Assembly (NCBI RefSeq): GCF_013046825.1
Contig: NZ_CP053187.1
Location: forward strand, 2,824,001 to 2,888,000
From: Turicibacter sanguinis
Lineage (GTDB): Bacteria > Bacillota_I > Bacilli_A > MOL361 > Turicibacteraceae
DNA: 64,000 bases
Reading direction: 5' to 3'
Below, in pieces: positions 38,119 through 46,906 of this stretch. Every line of letters begins with the position of its first letter. The stretch's first letter is position 1. The translations under genes and the position numbers were made by a program. The notes under the pieces are model-generated. The model was not told where the DNA came from, made no database searches, and saw nothing but the letters and a program-made list of their open reading frames with translations.

Positions 38119-39507
38119 TTATTTTAAAATTCGTTTGGCTCGTCGCACAAACTCTGTCACTTCAATATGCGATGGACAAACATACGTACACATCCCGCAT
38201 TCTACGCAAGATTTCGCATTTAACTTAGTGAGACGCTCTTTATCTTTAAGTTTAGCCATATCCTTAATCAAAACAGGTTGTAATCCCGTTGGACAATGAT
38301 CAGTACAACGACCGCAACTCACACACGGTTGTTCATCTTTTTCCATGATGACCTCTTTTTTATAGTTCGGCCATAAAATATCCTTAATTCGGTCAAAGCC
38401 TTTATCGGGCCCCTCTTTTTTCTTCGTTGGTAATACCACAATTCCATTAACCCCACGTGATATGACAAAATCATCACTTCTCATCACGCCACCCATCATC
38501 GGTCCCCCAACAATGATTTTAATTTCATCTGCATCATCAATATACCCTCCGGCTAATTGAATTAACTCTTTAGCCGGCGTTCCAATTCGGACATAGTAAA
38601 GTCCTGGACGTTTAATCCCTTCTCCAGAAACTGTGACTAGTCGGCGAATAAATGGCCGATTATCACGAACAGCAAATGAAGTCGCAATAGCCGTTCCAAC
38701 ATTTGAAACAGTAAATCCAAGTTCTGAAGGTAAGCGATCATACTCTCGACCTGTAATCGTTTTAATCAAGACTTTCTCCCAGCCGAGTGGATAAGCATCT
38801 GGTACCTCGTAAACAGAAATTTGATCTCGAACTTGATACTCATCAATCTTTTGCTCTAAAAAAGCTTTTAATTTCTTTTTCCCTTTCTTAATGGCAATGA
38901 TTCCTTTTTTAACATCTGCTGCTTTCATTAAAAATGAAATTCCATCAAAGAACCGTTCTGGTTGATCAAACATAAAATGATAATCTGTTGTTAAATACGG
39001 TTCACATTCAACACCATTAATTAAAACAGTATGGATTCCTTCTGGATTTAAGTATTTAATATACGTTGAAAATCCGCTACCTCCAAGCCCGACAACCCCA
39101 TTTTTACGGATCATCTCCACAATGTCTTCTCGACTTAAAACACTTGAATCAGCGGGTGGTACACAGCTTGGATCCATTTCATATTTAAAATCATTTTGAA
39201 TTTTAACACACAACACTTGTTTTCCACTTCGATGCCATTTCTTTTCAATCGCAACAACATCTCCACTAATACTTGCATGCATTGGAATGTTAATCCCATC
39301 CGTTCGATGACCCACTTCAGTTCCTACATACACATGATCTCCCACTTCAACAATGGCTTTACAATTTAAACTTGTATGATTAGTCAGTGGAATATAAACA
39401 AAATTTGAATTATTGTATTCCATGACATCCACAGTTAAAGCTAACTCTTTTTTTCCCGGAATATGAGTATAAGGATCCGGTTTTAAAATCCGATCAATCA
39501 CCCTCAT
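38119..39507 (-). CDS. rnfC: Rnf complex subunit RnfC
   Basis: RnfC is the peripheral NADH- and FMN-binding subunit where NAD reduction takes place. GVVGLGGSGFSTYIKY near residue 136 is the glycine-rich FMN/NADH site. Two [4Fe-4S] motifs are near the C-terminus: CVSCGRCTDHCPTG and CVECGMCTYVCPSH. The N-terminal biotinyl-like barrel (HASISGDVVAIEKKW) is present. It is the first gene of the operon, with GGAGGA 7 nt before the ATG. Confidence 0.95.
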   Translation of the reverse strand: MRVIDRILKPDPYTHIPGKKELALTVDVMEYNNSNFVYIPLTNHTSLNCKAIVEVGDHVYVGTEVGHRTDGINIPMHASISGDVVAIEKKWHRSGKQVLCVKIQNDFKYEMDPSCVPPADSSVLSREDIVEMIRKNGVVGLGGSGFSTYIKYLNPEGIHTVLINGVECEPYLTTDYHFMFDQPERFFDGISFLMKAADVKKGIIAIKKGKKKLKAFLEQKIDEYQVRDQISVYEVPDAYPLGWEKVLIKTITGREYDRLPSELGFTVSNVGTAIATSFAVRDNRPFIRRLVTVSGEGIKRPGLYYVRIGTPAKELIQLAGGYIDDADEIKIIVGGPMMGGVMRSDDFVISRGVNGIVVLPTKKKEGPDKGFDRIKDILWPNYKKEVIMEKDEQPCVSCGRCTDHCPTGLQPVLIKDMAKLKDKERLTKLNAKSCVECGMCTYVCPSHIEVTEFVRRAKRILK

Positions 39508-39584
39508 GTTTTATCCTCCTCAAATAAAGCTCCTGATGAGCATAACGCCCCTCTAACACACTATATTTTTAAAAATGAAAAGTT

Positions 39585-39590
39585 ATTATA
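39585..39590 (-). promoter_or_regulatory. -10 element of the rnf operon
   Basis: TATAAT on the minus strand 78 nt before the rnfC start. No consensus -35 is seen at 16-18 nt, so an activator may be needed. Confidence 0.5.
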
Positions 39591-39902
39591 CCCTTAGGCG
39601 GATAATTTGCATTTTGACTTAAAAAGTTCACTCTCTTTCGCAAATATCTTATCACTCCTCTGATTCTTTTGGCTAAAATAGCCACTCATTTCACTCATTC
39701 TGACCTACTGTTTGTGAAAAAAACTCTAAATCCCCTCATCCGGTATTTGAAATTTTCTAAATTAGTTAAGTTGTCATATTTTGAAAAGTTGTGTGATTGC
39801 ACCTGAAGGAAAATCCATTCTTTTTATGAATCATCATATATTTTCACCTCTCAAAACATAGACTGAATCAATACCCGAACAGTTTCTTTTTAAAATTCGG
39901 TA
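39591..39902. other. Divergent spacer between rnfC and the CPBP gene
   Basis: About 310 bp without a reading frame or clear structure. It must hold regulatory sites for the two diverging units, but no operator or riboswitch is recognised. Confidence 0.4.
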
Positions 39903-39911
39903 TGCTATAAT
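39903..39911 (+). promoter_or_regulatory. Extended -10 promoter of the CPBP gene
   Basis: TGCTATAAT is a full extended -10, 34 nt before the ATG. The -35 region (TTTCTT) is weak, as is common with extended -10 promoters. Confidence 0.65.
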
Positions 39912-39944
39912 AATCCATAATTAAAACATTTTTGGAGGTGTCAG

Positions 39945-40619
39945 ATGAATTTACGTCAATCTAAATCCGTTTTACTCATTTTTTCATACGTATTTGTGAT
40001 GTTTTTACTACCATACGTCACGCTATATGGAATTTCAGCTCTATTTAATATCTCAGATCCAATTGCTTTACAAGTTTATACGAATCTTGTTTCCTATCTA
40101 GTTTTAGTCGCGATTACATTATTATTGTTTGGAAAAGAATTATTAACTGAATTAAAGGAAATCAAATCCACTGGAAAATATCTTCGTGCTGTTTTAGTGG
40201 GGTGGATTATTTTATGGGGTTGCTCCATTTTAGCAAATTTAATCGTGATGGCGATCACGCAATCTGAGGAATCATCAGTCAATCAACAAGTCATTGAACA
40301 ATGTATGAACATCTATCCAGTGTTGATGGGAATCACAACCGTCTTATTTGCCCCATTAGTCGAAGAAGTCGTGTTCCGTTATACGATTATGAAAGGTTTC
40401 TTAAATCGTCCATGGATTGGCATTGCCCTCAGTAGTTTCTTATTTGGAATGATTCACGTTATTTCCGCAGGTGATTTTATTTATGCTATTCCTTATATTG
40501 CCATGGGATTTGCTCTTGGATATGCGTACTATAAAAATCAAAACATCTGGTATTCTATCGGCGTTCATTTATTCCAAAACTTATTTTCAACCATCATCTT
40601 AATTTCATCAATGCAATAA
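39945..40619 (+). CDS. CPBP-family intramembrane metalloprotease
   Basis: This 224-residue polytopic protein has the CPBP (Abi/Rce1-like) signature in order: EEVVFRYTIMKG near residue 142 (EExxxR), FLFGMIHV near 171 (FxxxH), and HLFQN near 213. Such proteases act on bacteriocins, prenylated or membrane peptides, or transcription regulators; the substrate is not evident. GGAGGTG lies before the ATG. It is monocistronic. Confidence 0.9.
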   Translation: MNLRQSKSVLLIFSYVFVMFLLPYVTLYGISALFNISDPIALQVYTNLVSYLVLVAITLLLFGKELLTELKEIKSTGKYLRAVLVGWIILWGCSILANLIVMAITQSEESSVNQQVIEQCMNIYPVLMGITTVLFAPLVEEVVFRYTIMKGFLNRPWIGIALSSFLFGMIHVISAGDFIYAIPYIAMGFALGYAYYKNQNIWYSIGVHLFQNLFSTIILISSMQ

Positions 40620-40624
40620 AAAAA

Positions 40625-40649
40625 GCACTGAAACTTACAGTTTCAGTGC
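40625..40649 (+). terminator. Bidirectional terminator between CPBP gene and feoB
   Basis: A perfect 10-bp GCACTGAAAC/GTTTCAGTGC stem with TTTTT on one side and AAAA on the other, between two converging genes. Confidence 0.9.
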
Positions 40650-40663
40650 CTTTTTACTTCAGT

Positions 40664-42655
40664 TTAAAATATAAAATGACCTATTTGATAAAAGACAAAC
40701 GTCACAACATAAGCCACAATCAATCCAAAGCCAACCATCATCATCGTCGTCTTCGCTGATTTTGTTTCTTGATACATTACCCCAACGGTCGATAAACATG
40801 GGATGTAAAGGAGTGAGAACACTAAGAAAGAAAATGCTTGAAGTGGCGTAAATAAGTTCATTAGTCCCGCTTCACCACCACAGATAATAAGCATAGATGA
40901 AGCCACAAGTTCTTTGGCTAAGAATCCGACCACTAAACTACTCGCAGCTTGCCAAGTTCCAAATCCAAGAGGTAAAAACAAAGGAGCTAAGACACCACCG
41001 AGTATCGCTAAATAACTCTCGTCACCTGAAACATGTAGGCCGGCTGGCCCCATCTCATTTAAGATCCACATAATAATTGAACCTAAAATAATAAATTTCC
41101 CTGCAGTATGTAAGAAGTCACTTCCACGATTTAACGTTTGATTTAATAAATTTTTAAATTGTGGCACACGATACGGTGGAATTTCTAAAATAAAATTCGT
41201 TTCTGTTTTCTTAAACATCGAGACCGATAATAATTTAGCACTTAATAAAGCGATGATAATGCCTAGTAAATAAAGGGCCATGATAATTAACGACTGAAAA
41301 CGACTAAAAAACATTCCCACGAATAAAACATAAACCGGTAAACGAGCTGAACATGACATAAATGGAATAATCATCATCGTTTTAATACGTTCTGAACGAT
41401 CTGGAATCGTACGAGTCGCCATAATAGCGGGAACGTTACATCCAAATCCTGTGACTAAGGGAACAATGGCTTTTCCATTTAATCCAAAGCGAGAGAAAAT
41501 ATAATCCATCACAATCGCCACACGTGCCATGTAACCTGTTGCCTCCATTAACGATAAACAGAAGAACAAAATTAAAATTTGAGGTAAGAATATAATCACA
41601 CCACCAACCCCAGCTACAAGACCATCTATTATGGCACCGTAAATAAATCCATCAGGTGAGGCCCCTAGCATCACTAATAAATTCTCGATTTGTGGGATAA
41701 TCCAATCATTTAAAACGCCATCAAATCCATCCGAAATACGATTTCCAACTAAATCAAATGTAATCGAATAAATGAGAAGCATAAAAATAAAGAAGATGAT
41801 AGCTCCCCAAATTGGATGCGTTAAAATGCGATCAACACTCGTTAACTTCGGCTTCACATCCGGTTGAAACCCTGGAATTACTTCCATCGATTCTTGATAT
41901 ACCTTATAAATAAACTCACGTCGTTTATTAAAAATGGCTCCTTTTAATGATAGGGCAATTTCTTTTTCGATAATGATTTGCTCTGTTTTAGCAACCACCT
42001 GTCGAATCTCATCCGCATGTGATAAAGATAAATGACTAAAAATCCCTTCATTTCCTTCTAAAATTTGAATCGCAATCCAACGTGAATCCAAATGAGTAGG
42101 TGTTGAATCAAGTAACGCACTAATTTTACTAATCGCACTCTCAACTTCCACACCATAATACAAATTAAAGGCTACCTTTGAACTTGATGTAGGTAACACG
42201 CTAATTAAGTCATCCATTCCTTGATTTTTACGGGCGGAAATTAATGAAATTGGCACACCAATCAACGCTTGTAACTTTTCTACATTTAATTGCAATCCTT
42301 TTCTATTTAAGGCATCCATCATATTCATCGCAATGGTCATTGGAACGCCAGCTTCTAACAACTGAATCGTCAAATGTAAATTACGCTTTAAGTGTGTGGC
42401 ATCTACAATATTTAAAAATCCATTGTAATCTTCATTTAAAATGGCAAATGTCACAACTCCCTCGTCTTCACTACTTGGAGTCACACTATAAGTTCCAGGA
42501 AGATCGATTAAAACGTCATCCGTTTTCTTAATACTTCCCTCTAGCTTGTCAACCGTTACCCCACTCCAGTTTCCAACATGAGCATTCGAACCCGTTAAAT
42601 TATTAAATAAAGTGGTCTTCCCTACATTTGGATTTCCTATTAACATGTATCTCAT
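40664..42655 (-). CDS. feoB: Ferrous iron transporter FeoB
   Basis: FeoB imports Fe2+. The N-terminal G domain has G1 GNPNVGKTTLFN (residues 7-18), G3 DLPGTYS near 50 and G4 NMMD near 110. The transmembrane part contains the two Gate domains with VPLVTGFGCNVPAIMATRT and the LPVYVLFVGMFF segment. The 663 residues are a normal length. It lies 22 nt after feoA, under a Fur-type operator. Confidence 0.96.
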   Translation of the reverse strand: MRYMLIGNPNVGKTTLFNNLTGSNAHVGNWSGVTVDKLEGSIKKTDDVLIDLPGTYSVTPSSEDEGVVTFAILNEDYNGFLNIVDATHLKRNLHLTIQLLEAGVPMTIAMNMMDALNRKGLQLNVEKLQALIGVPISLISARKNQGMDDLISVLPTSSSKVAFNLYYGVEVESAISKISALLDSTPTHLDSRWIAIQILEGNEGIFSHLSLSHADEIRQVVAKTEQIIIEKEIALSLKGAIFNKRREFIYKVYQESMEVIPGFQPDVKPKLTSVDRILTHPIWGAIIFFIFMLLIYSITFDLVGNRISDGFDGVLNDWIIPQIENLLVMLGASPDGFIYGAIIDGLVAGVGGVIIFLPQILILFFCLSLMEATGYMARVAIVMDYIFSRFGLNGKAIVPLVTGFGCNVPAIMATRTIPDRSERIKTMMIIPFMSCSARLPVYVLFVGMFFSRFQSLIIMALYLLGIIIALLSAKLLSVSMFKKTETNFILEIPPYRVPQFKNLLNQTLNRGSDFLHTAGKFIILGSIIMWILNEMGPAGLHVSGDESYLAILGGVLAPLFLPLGFGTWQAASSLVVGFLAKELVASSMLIICGGEAGLMNLFTPLQAFSFLVFSLLYIPCLSTVGVMYQETKSAKTTMMMVGFGLIVAYVVTFVFYQIGHFIF

Positions 42656-42677
42656 TTTTTCACCTCTACTCTCATCC

Positions 42678-42908
42678 TCATGATATTTTTTCTATTTTAA
42701 TTTTTTTCGCATCTTCAACACGGATGCAAAAATCAACATCTTCGATTGATATATAAAATAATTGTCCAAAGTTTAACACATTCAACATCGTCACTTCAGA
42801 ACCAATTGAAATCCCTACATCATAAAGACGACGACTAAAACTATCAGAAATCCCATTAAATTCAAGAATGACAGCCGTTTCACCTATTTTTAATGTCGAT
42901 AAATCCAT
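42678..42908 (-). CDS. feoA: FeoA, SH3-like accessory protein of iron uptake
   Basis: FeoA is a small cytoplasmic protein that stimulates FeoB. The 76 residues MDLSTLKIGETAVILEF to KKIKIEKIS fit the family. The longer frame from 42971 would start upstream of the predicted transcription start (the -10 is at 42955-42960), so the ATG at 42908 is chosen; GGGGG lies upstream of it. Confidence 0.93.
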   Translation of the reverse strand: MDLSTLKIGETAVILEFNGISDSFSRRLYDVGISIGSEVTMLNVLNFGQLFYISIEDVDFCIRVEDAKKIKIEKIS

Positions 42909-42929
42909 TCTCTTGGCCCCCTTCTTTTT

Positions 42930-42948
42930 ATTGATAACTATTATCAAT
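42930..42948 (-). promoter_or_regulatory. Fur-box-like operator of feoAB
   Basis: ATTGATAATAGTTATCAAT is a perfect 8-3-8 palindrome and matches the Fur 7-1-7 consensus TGATAAT-n-ATTATCA with one change. It covers the predicted transcription start, so iron-loaded Fur would block initiation. Confidence 0.8.
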
Positions 42949-42954
42949 AAATAT

Positions 42955-42983
42955 AGTATATCATATGCCAAATTATCTGTCTA
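42955..42983 (-). promoter_or_regulatory. Promoter of feoAB
   Basis: TAGACA (42978-42983) and TATACT (42955-42960) are exactly 17 nt apart on the minus strand, each with five of six consensus bases. Confidence 0.8.
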
Positions 42984-43019
42984 CTTGTTTAAAAGTTGAC
43001 TCTTGGCATCAGATTTAAT

Positions 43020-43048
43020 ACATATTTGCTTAACTTAAATAATACATT
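43020..43048 (+). promoter_or_regulatory. Sigma-E-like promoter of ylbJ
   Basis: ACATATTT (43020-43027) and AATACATT (43041-43048) are 13 nt apart. This matches the sporulation sigma-E pattern (ATATTT, 13-14 nt, CATACA-T) better than any sigma-A pattern here. In B. subtilis ylbJ belongs to the sigma-E regulon. Confidence 0.55.
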
Positions 43049-43066
43049 CATTATAGGTGAAGAAAA

Positions 43067-44191
43067 ATGAAAAATATAATGAAATCTGTTGTGTTATTAT
43101 TATTTCTAGTTTTATTACTGCTTTATCCCGCTCCTATTATTGCCTCGACAAAAACTGGACTCTTAACATGGGCTGAAAAAGTAGTTCCCGCTCTCTTTCC
43201 ATTCTTTGTGCTCACTCGCTTGATGATTTACTATCAAGTGCCTCAAATGATTGGAAAATTATTCGCACCCATTTTCAAATCGGTTCTTAAAATTTCGCCT
43301 TTATCCTTCTTTGTGATGTTCATGAGCTTCATTAGTGGAAATCCATCAGGGCCGAAAATGGCACGTGAGTACTATGATAAGCATCTGATTTCCGAACGAG
43401 AGCTAACTGGACTTCTTTATTTTTGTAACTTTTCAAGTCCACTCTTTATCATTGGAACAATCGGAGTTGTCCTTTATCAATCGACACAAATAGGATATCT
43501 GTTATTAACGAGTCATCTTCTTGGGTCTATCACTGTTTTTATTCTGTGTTATCCCTATTTTAAGACGACCTCTTCTAAAACACTTAATATCGAATATCCA
43601 ACACAATCCTTTGCTACTATTTTAATCGACTGTATTGAAAGTAGCATTCAAACCTTATTACGTGTGGGTGGAATTATCGTCTTTTTCTACATTGTCTCAG
43701 AAGCTTTTAACATCATTCACTTAATTGAGTGGTTCGATCAACTGTTAGCACCTATTTTATCTTCTATGAACATCAACACGATTGAGCCATTCTTTGCAGG
43801 ACTGCTCGAGTTTACACAAGGTGTGACAAAAGTTGCCTCAGCTTCTTTCCCATTTAAAACGAAACTGATTTTAACTGCCTTTATTGTGAGCTTTACAGGG
43901 CTTTCAATTCACACTCAAACCTTTATGTTCGCTAAAAATTTAAACGTTTCTTACATCAAGTACTTATTCATGCGATGCGTACACGGTATAAGTAGCGCTC
44001 TGATCGTCCTATTTGGCTATCAATACCTCGAGCAAACAGATGATGTATTTTTACAAGTCGGATTTCATCCGTTATTCATTCTAAATCCTTTTGTTAAATT
44101 AACACTTGGATTCATGATTTCATATCTGATTCTTAAACCTCTACAACTTATCATTCATCAGATGGATCGTTATAAAAAAGCAAAAAGATGA
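43067..44191 (+). CDS. ylbJ: Sporulation integral membrane protein YlbJ
   Basis: The 374-residue protein has eight to nine membrane segments and two Gate-like (nucleoside-recognition) halves. SFISGNPSGPKMAREYYD near residue 85 and LYFCNFSSPLFIIGTIG near 113 are characteristic of YlbJ, which B. subtilis needs for spore cortex formation. The ribosome binding site GGTGAAG is weak. Its presence and its promoter argue for a spore-forming host. It converges with a cytochrome-b5-like gene on a shared terminator. Confidence 0.88.
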   Translation: MKNIMKSVVLLLFLVLLLLYPAPIIASTKTGLLTWAEKVVPALFPFFVLTRLMIYYQVPQMIGKLFAPIFKSVLKISPLSFFVMFMSFISGNPSGPKMAREYYDKHLISERELTGLLYFCNFSSPLFIIGTIGVVLYQSTQIGYLLLTSHLLGSITVFILCYPYFKTTSSKTLNIEYPTQSFATILIDCIESSIQTLLRVGGIIVFFYIVSEAFNIIHLIEWFDQLLAPILSSMNINTIEPFFAGLLEFTQGVTKVASASFPFKTKLILTAFIVSFTGLSIHTQTFMFAKNLNVSYIKYLFMRCVHGISSALIVLFGYQYLEQTDDVFLQVGFHPLFILNPFVKLTLGFMISYLILKPLQLIIHQMDRYKKAKR

Positions 44192-44218
44192 GGGAAAACT
44201 CCTTCATCTTTTTGCTTT
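44177..44218 (+). terminator. Bidirectional terminator between ylbJ and the cytochrome-b5-like gene
   Basis: AAAGCAAAAAGATGA-GG pairs with CC-TTCATCTTTTTGCTTT across the end of ylbJ. It overlaps both reading-frame ends. Confidence 0.75.
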
Positions 44219-44516
44219 ATTTGTGTTTAATATACCCGACTAAATTTGTTTCGTTCACCAGCATTTTAACTTTTCCTAAGTGACAATCATTAATTTCTGT
44301 TTTAACTTCATCAATATATCCAAACTCTTCGTAAAAATCATTCAAACGATCGGTAATATCAAATACTAACCCATTGACAACCACGTAAGTTGGATTTCCA
44401 TTCTTTCCATTGAAGAAACGATTAATTTCTTCTAACGTGAACACTTGATTAGGATAAATAAGTTTAGAAACAGTGGCACGGTGCGTTTTACCATCATCAT
44501 AACTTTTTAAAGGCAT
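44217..44516 (-). CDS. Cytochrome-b5-like heme/steroid-binding domain protein
   Basis: The 99-residue protein contains FTLEEINRFFNGKNGNPTYV and VVNGLVFDIT at about residues 26-55, the start of the small cytochrome-b5-like domain found alone in many anaerobic Firmicutes. The later part is divergent: only H79 (DCHLGK) is a candidate heme ligand and the usual tryptophan is missing, so heme binding is uncertain. About 28 N-terminal residues precede the domain. It is monocistronic. Confidence 0.75.
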   Translation of the reverse strand: MPLKSYDDGKTHRATVSKLIYPNQVFTLEEINRFFNGKNGNPTYVVVNGLVFDITDRLNDFYEEFGYIDEVKTEINDCHLGKVKMLVNETNLVGYIKHK

Positions 44517-44692
44517 ATGTTCTTTTCCCCTCTCTTGCTATTTCACCTTACTGTTCTTCTCATATAATCTATGAGAGAAATTCATAAATAGGTACTGATT
44601 TAGCCTAAATAAGTCTTTTGTCGCTAAACATTTCACTATATGAAACCATCGAGTCGATTATTAGCAAATAAGAACAAATGTCTAAAAAAAAA

Positions 44693-44726
44693 GATAAAAC
44701 CATTGTTCTTAAACGCTGGTTTTATC
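44693..44726 (-). terminator. Terminator of rsmD-coaD
   Basis: A perfect 10-bp GATAAAACCA/TGGTTTTATC stem, followed on the minus strand by a run of T, 18 nt after the coaD stop. Confidence 0.85.
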
Positions 44727-44744
44727 CATTCATTATTTATTAAA

Positions 44745-45230
44745 TTATTTATTAAATTTTTTCTTTAATGCCTCTTGCACAAACTCAGGAACAAAGCTTG
44801 AAACATCTCCACCAAATCTAGCAACTTCTTTTGTCGTAGAGGATGATAAAAACATGTTTTCAGCACGCGTCATTAAAAACACTGTTTCAATACTAGGTTG
44901 TAATCGTTTATTCGTCGTTGCAATTTGAAACTCATATTCAAAATCCGTTACCGCTCGTAATCCACGTAAAATCGTTTTAGCACCAAGTTGATTAGCAAAA
45001 TCAACTACTAACGCATCAGCACAAACAACGACTTCAACACGTTCTAAATGTTTGGTTGCTTTTTTTAACATGTCAACACGTTCCTCGACCGTAAACAATG
45101 TTTTTTTATTAATATTTTCAGCAACAGCGATATATAAATAATCAAATAATTCATATCCACGACCAATGATATCTAAATGACCATTGGTAACAGGATCAAA
45201 CGTTCCTGGATAAATTCCAATCTTTTTCAT
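44745..45230 (-). CDS. coaD: Phosphopantetheine adenylyltransferase
   Basis: CoaD makes dephospho-CoA, the penultimate step of coenzyme A synthesis. The nucleotidyltransferase motif GTFDPVTNGHLDII is at residues 9-22 and the second motif SSSTTKEVARFGGDVS near 128. Here the usual YSFISSS reads NMFLSSS. Length 161 is normal. It lies 35 nt after rsmD, an old Firmicutes pairing. Confidence 0.96.
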   Translation of the reverse strand: MKKIGIYPGTFDPVTNGHLDIIGRGYELFDYLYIAVAENINKKTLFTVEERVDMLKKATKHLERVEVVVCADALVVDFANQLGAKTILRGLRAVTDFEYEFQIATTNKRLQPSIETVFLMTRAENMFLSSSTTKEVARFGGDVSSFVPEFVQEALKKKFNK

Positions 45231-45265
45231 AACTGCTATTCCTCCACTATCATCCTTACAAAGGA

Positions 45266-45817
45266 TTAATCACGATGATAAATCGTAATGGATGTGATGC
45301 CATAAATTTCACGTTTAACTTGTTTGATATCCCCTATCATCTCATGCAATTCATCTTCTTTTAAGCACTCCGCCATAATGATTCCCCCAGATGCTAATAG
45401 GTTGTGTTCATTTACAAACTCAATAATCTCATTAATTTTCTGTCCCTTATAAGGTGGATCTAATAAAATTAAATCAAACTGAATGTCTCGCTTGACTAAC
45501 GCCTTTAACGCTCTAAAATAATCATTACGATAAATTTCGACGCAATCTTCAATTCGTAAATCTTTAACATTTTCTTTAATCGTGTTAATAGCAATCGTTT
45601 CTCGATCGACAAAAATGACTTTATCAATTCCTCGACTTAATGACTCGATTCCTAAATTTCCACTTCCACCAAATAAATCAAGAGCGATTCCACCATCAAA
45701 ATATGGGCCAATAATATTAAAAATACTTTCCTTTACTTTATCAGTCGTTGGTCGAGTATTCGTACCTTTTACTGCTTTGATGCTTCTTCCTTTTAATGTT
45801 CCGGCTACGACTCGCAT
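45266..45817 (-). CDS. rsmD: 16S rRNA (guanine966-N2) methyltransferase
   Basis: RsmD modifies G966 of 16S rRNA. AdoMet motif I is DLFGGSGNLGIESLSRG near residue 47 and motif IV is LLDPPYKG near 118. The N-terminal RVVAGTLKGRSIKAVKG is typical. Length 183 is normal. First gene of rsmD-coaD. Confidence 0.95.
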   Translation of the reverse strand: MRVVAGTLKGRSIKAVKGTNTRPTTDKVKESIFNIIGPYFDGGIALDLFGGSGNLGIESLSRGIDKVIFVDRETIAINTIKENVKDLRIEDCVEIYRNDYFRALKALVKRDIQFDLILLDPPYKGQKINEIIEFVNEHNLLASGGIIMAECLKEDELHEMIGDIKQVKREIYGITSITIYHRD

Positions 45818-46431
45818 TTTATCACTTCCTAATATTTTTCTATTTTATCTCATTATTAAAATGTAATTGAACTTATCATCTTTTATTATCTGGAGTAACT
45901 CCATCATGACTAGCGGGAAAGTTCATTAAAAATGTCTAGTTACAGTTAGCGCTCTATCTTAATCTCTCTTACTATTAATGTTAAGAATTATCTAACTCAA
46001 ACTTTTAATCTGACGAATACTCTTTTAATTTTAATGTTAGAAGGTCGAAAAATCAACAAAATATATTTCTTTAAATCTATTGCGATCAATTCACTTCTAT
46101 CTTTTCAATAAAGTTTACTAATTTTATAGTATTTTAAAATCCTAATGTTTTAATTAAAACACCTTTTTAATGATCATCTTCAAACTATTACGATTGCATC
46201 GATTTCCAATGACAGAGTTTTTAATCTGAATAACTTCAATTCATATTCCCTTCATCAAAAATATAATTTGGAAAAATTATATAAAATTAGCTTAAATACC
46301 ATAAAAAAGATATTTACGTATAATTTCAGCTTGTTTACGTTAAATAATCTCAAACTTAATATTAACGTGATATATTAAAAGTGCTTTGAAAAGCAAAGTA
46401 TAATTGCTAGGAATAAATAAAAAACTGGACC

Positions 46432-46485
46432 AATTAACCTTTCTATACCAAAGACTGATTAGTCTATCCAACAAGAATGTTAATT
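46432..46485 (+). repeat. Imperfect inverted repeat (stem-loop) 1
   Basis: AATTAAC and GTTAATT form the base and AGACT/AGTCT with a GATT loop the tip, with partly paired sequence between. It lies upstream of the small membrane protein at 46603. Confidence 0.6.
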
Positions 46486-46508
46486 TATGTGCTTTTATTT
46501 CCCCTTTA

Positions 46509-46540
46509 ATGCATCTATTAAAGATTTTTAGCAAATGTAT
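46509..46540 (+). repeat. Imperfect inverted repeat 2
   Basis: About 19 of 29 positions match the reverse complement, centred near 46525. It follows inverted repeat 1 closely. Confidence 0.45.
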
Positions 46541-46602
46541 ATTTACCCTCATATTTGATTTATCTAAATCTTTTATATCATCAACAAGGAGGTTACTAAA
46601 CG

Positions 46603-46848
46603 ATGAAAGCTTATTCTCAAATTATCGGACTATCAAGTCTTATTATCGGATGTTCATTAAACGTAGTGTTATTCACTTCTTTAATTAATTCAATGATCGC
46701 TGTTATCCTATTAGCAGTTATGGGGGTTGCTCTAGCTGCCTTCTCTTTATCTTTAAAGCCAGAAAAAAAATGGATTGGAATTGCCGGACTTCTCTTAAAT
46801 CTAATTCCTTTAGCTTATATGGCTATTTTATTTGTCGGGCTTGGATAA
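46603..46848 (+). CDS. Small membrane protein with three predicted helices
   Basis: AGGAGG lies 9 nt before the ATG. The 81 residues form three hydrophobic segments (about 5-26, 30-50 and 58-79) with a basic loop KPEKKW between the second and third. No family is recognised; similar small three-helix proteins are common in Firmicutes. A terminator follows, so it is monocistronic, with a possibly structured leader. Confidence 0.75.
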   Translation: MKAYSQIIGLSSLIIGCSLNVVLFTSLINSMIAVILLAVMGVALAAFSLSLKPEKKWIGIAGLLLNLIPLAYMAILFVGLG

Positions 46849-46876
46849 TCTAAATTAAAAATTAATATTATAACCA

Positions 46877-46906
46877 AAAGATGTTAGATGAATTTCTAAT
46901 ATCTTT
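46877..46906 (+). terminator. Terminator of the small membrane protein gene
   Basis: AAAGATGTTAGA and TCTAATATCTTT pair (12 bp, one wobble) with a 6-nt loop and TTTTTTC beyond. Confidence 0.8.

Larger units (their letters stand above)
45818..46602. other. 785-bp AT-rich region without a credible gene
   Basis: Only overlapping antiparallel frames without ribosome binding sites occur (46340-46552 minus, 46404-46688 plus), and they arise from imperfect palindromes. The right part (46432-46540) holds two of these; the left 500 bp show nothing recognisable. It could be a decayed gene or a long leader of the 46603 gene. Confidence 0.5.

Noticed and set aside
46340-46688. Two overlapping frames on opposite strands (70 and 94 codons).
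   Set aside because: Neither has a ribosome binding site, and their resemblance to each other comes from the palindromic DNA.
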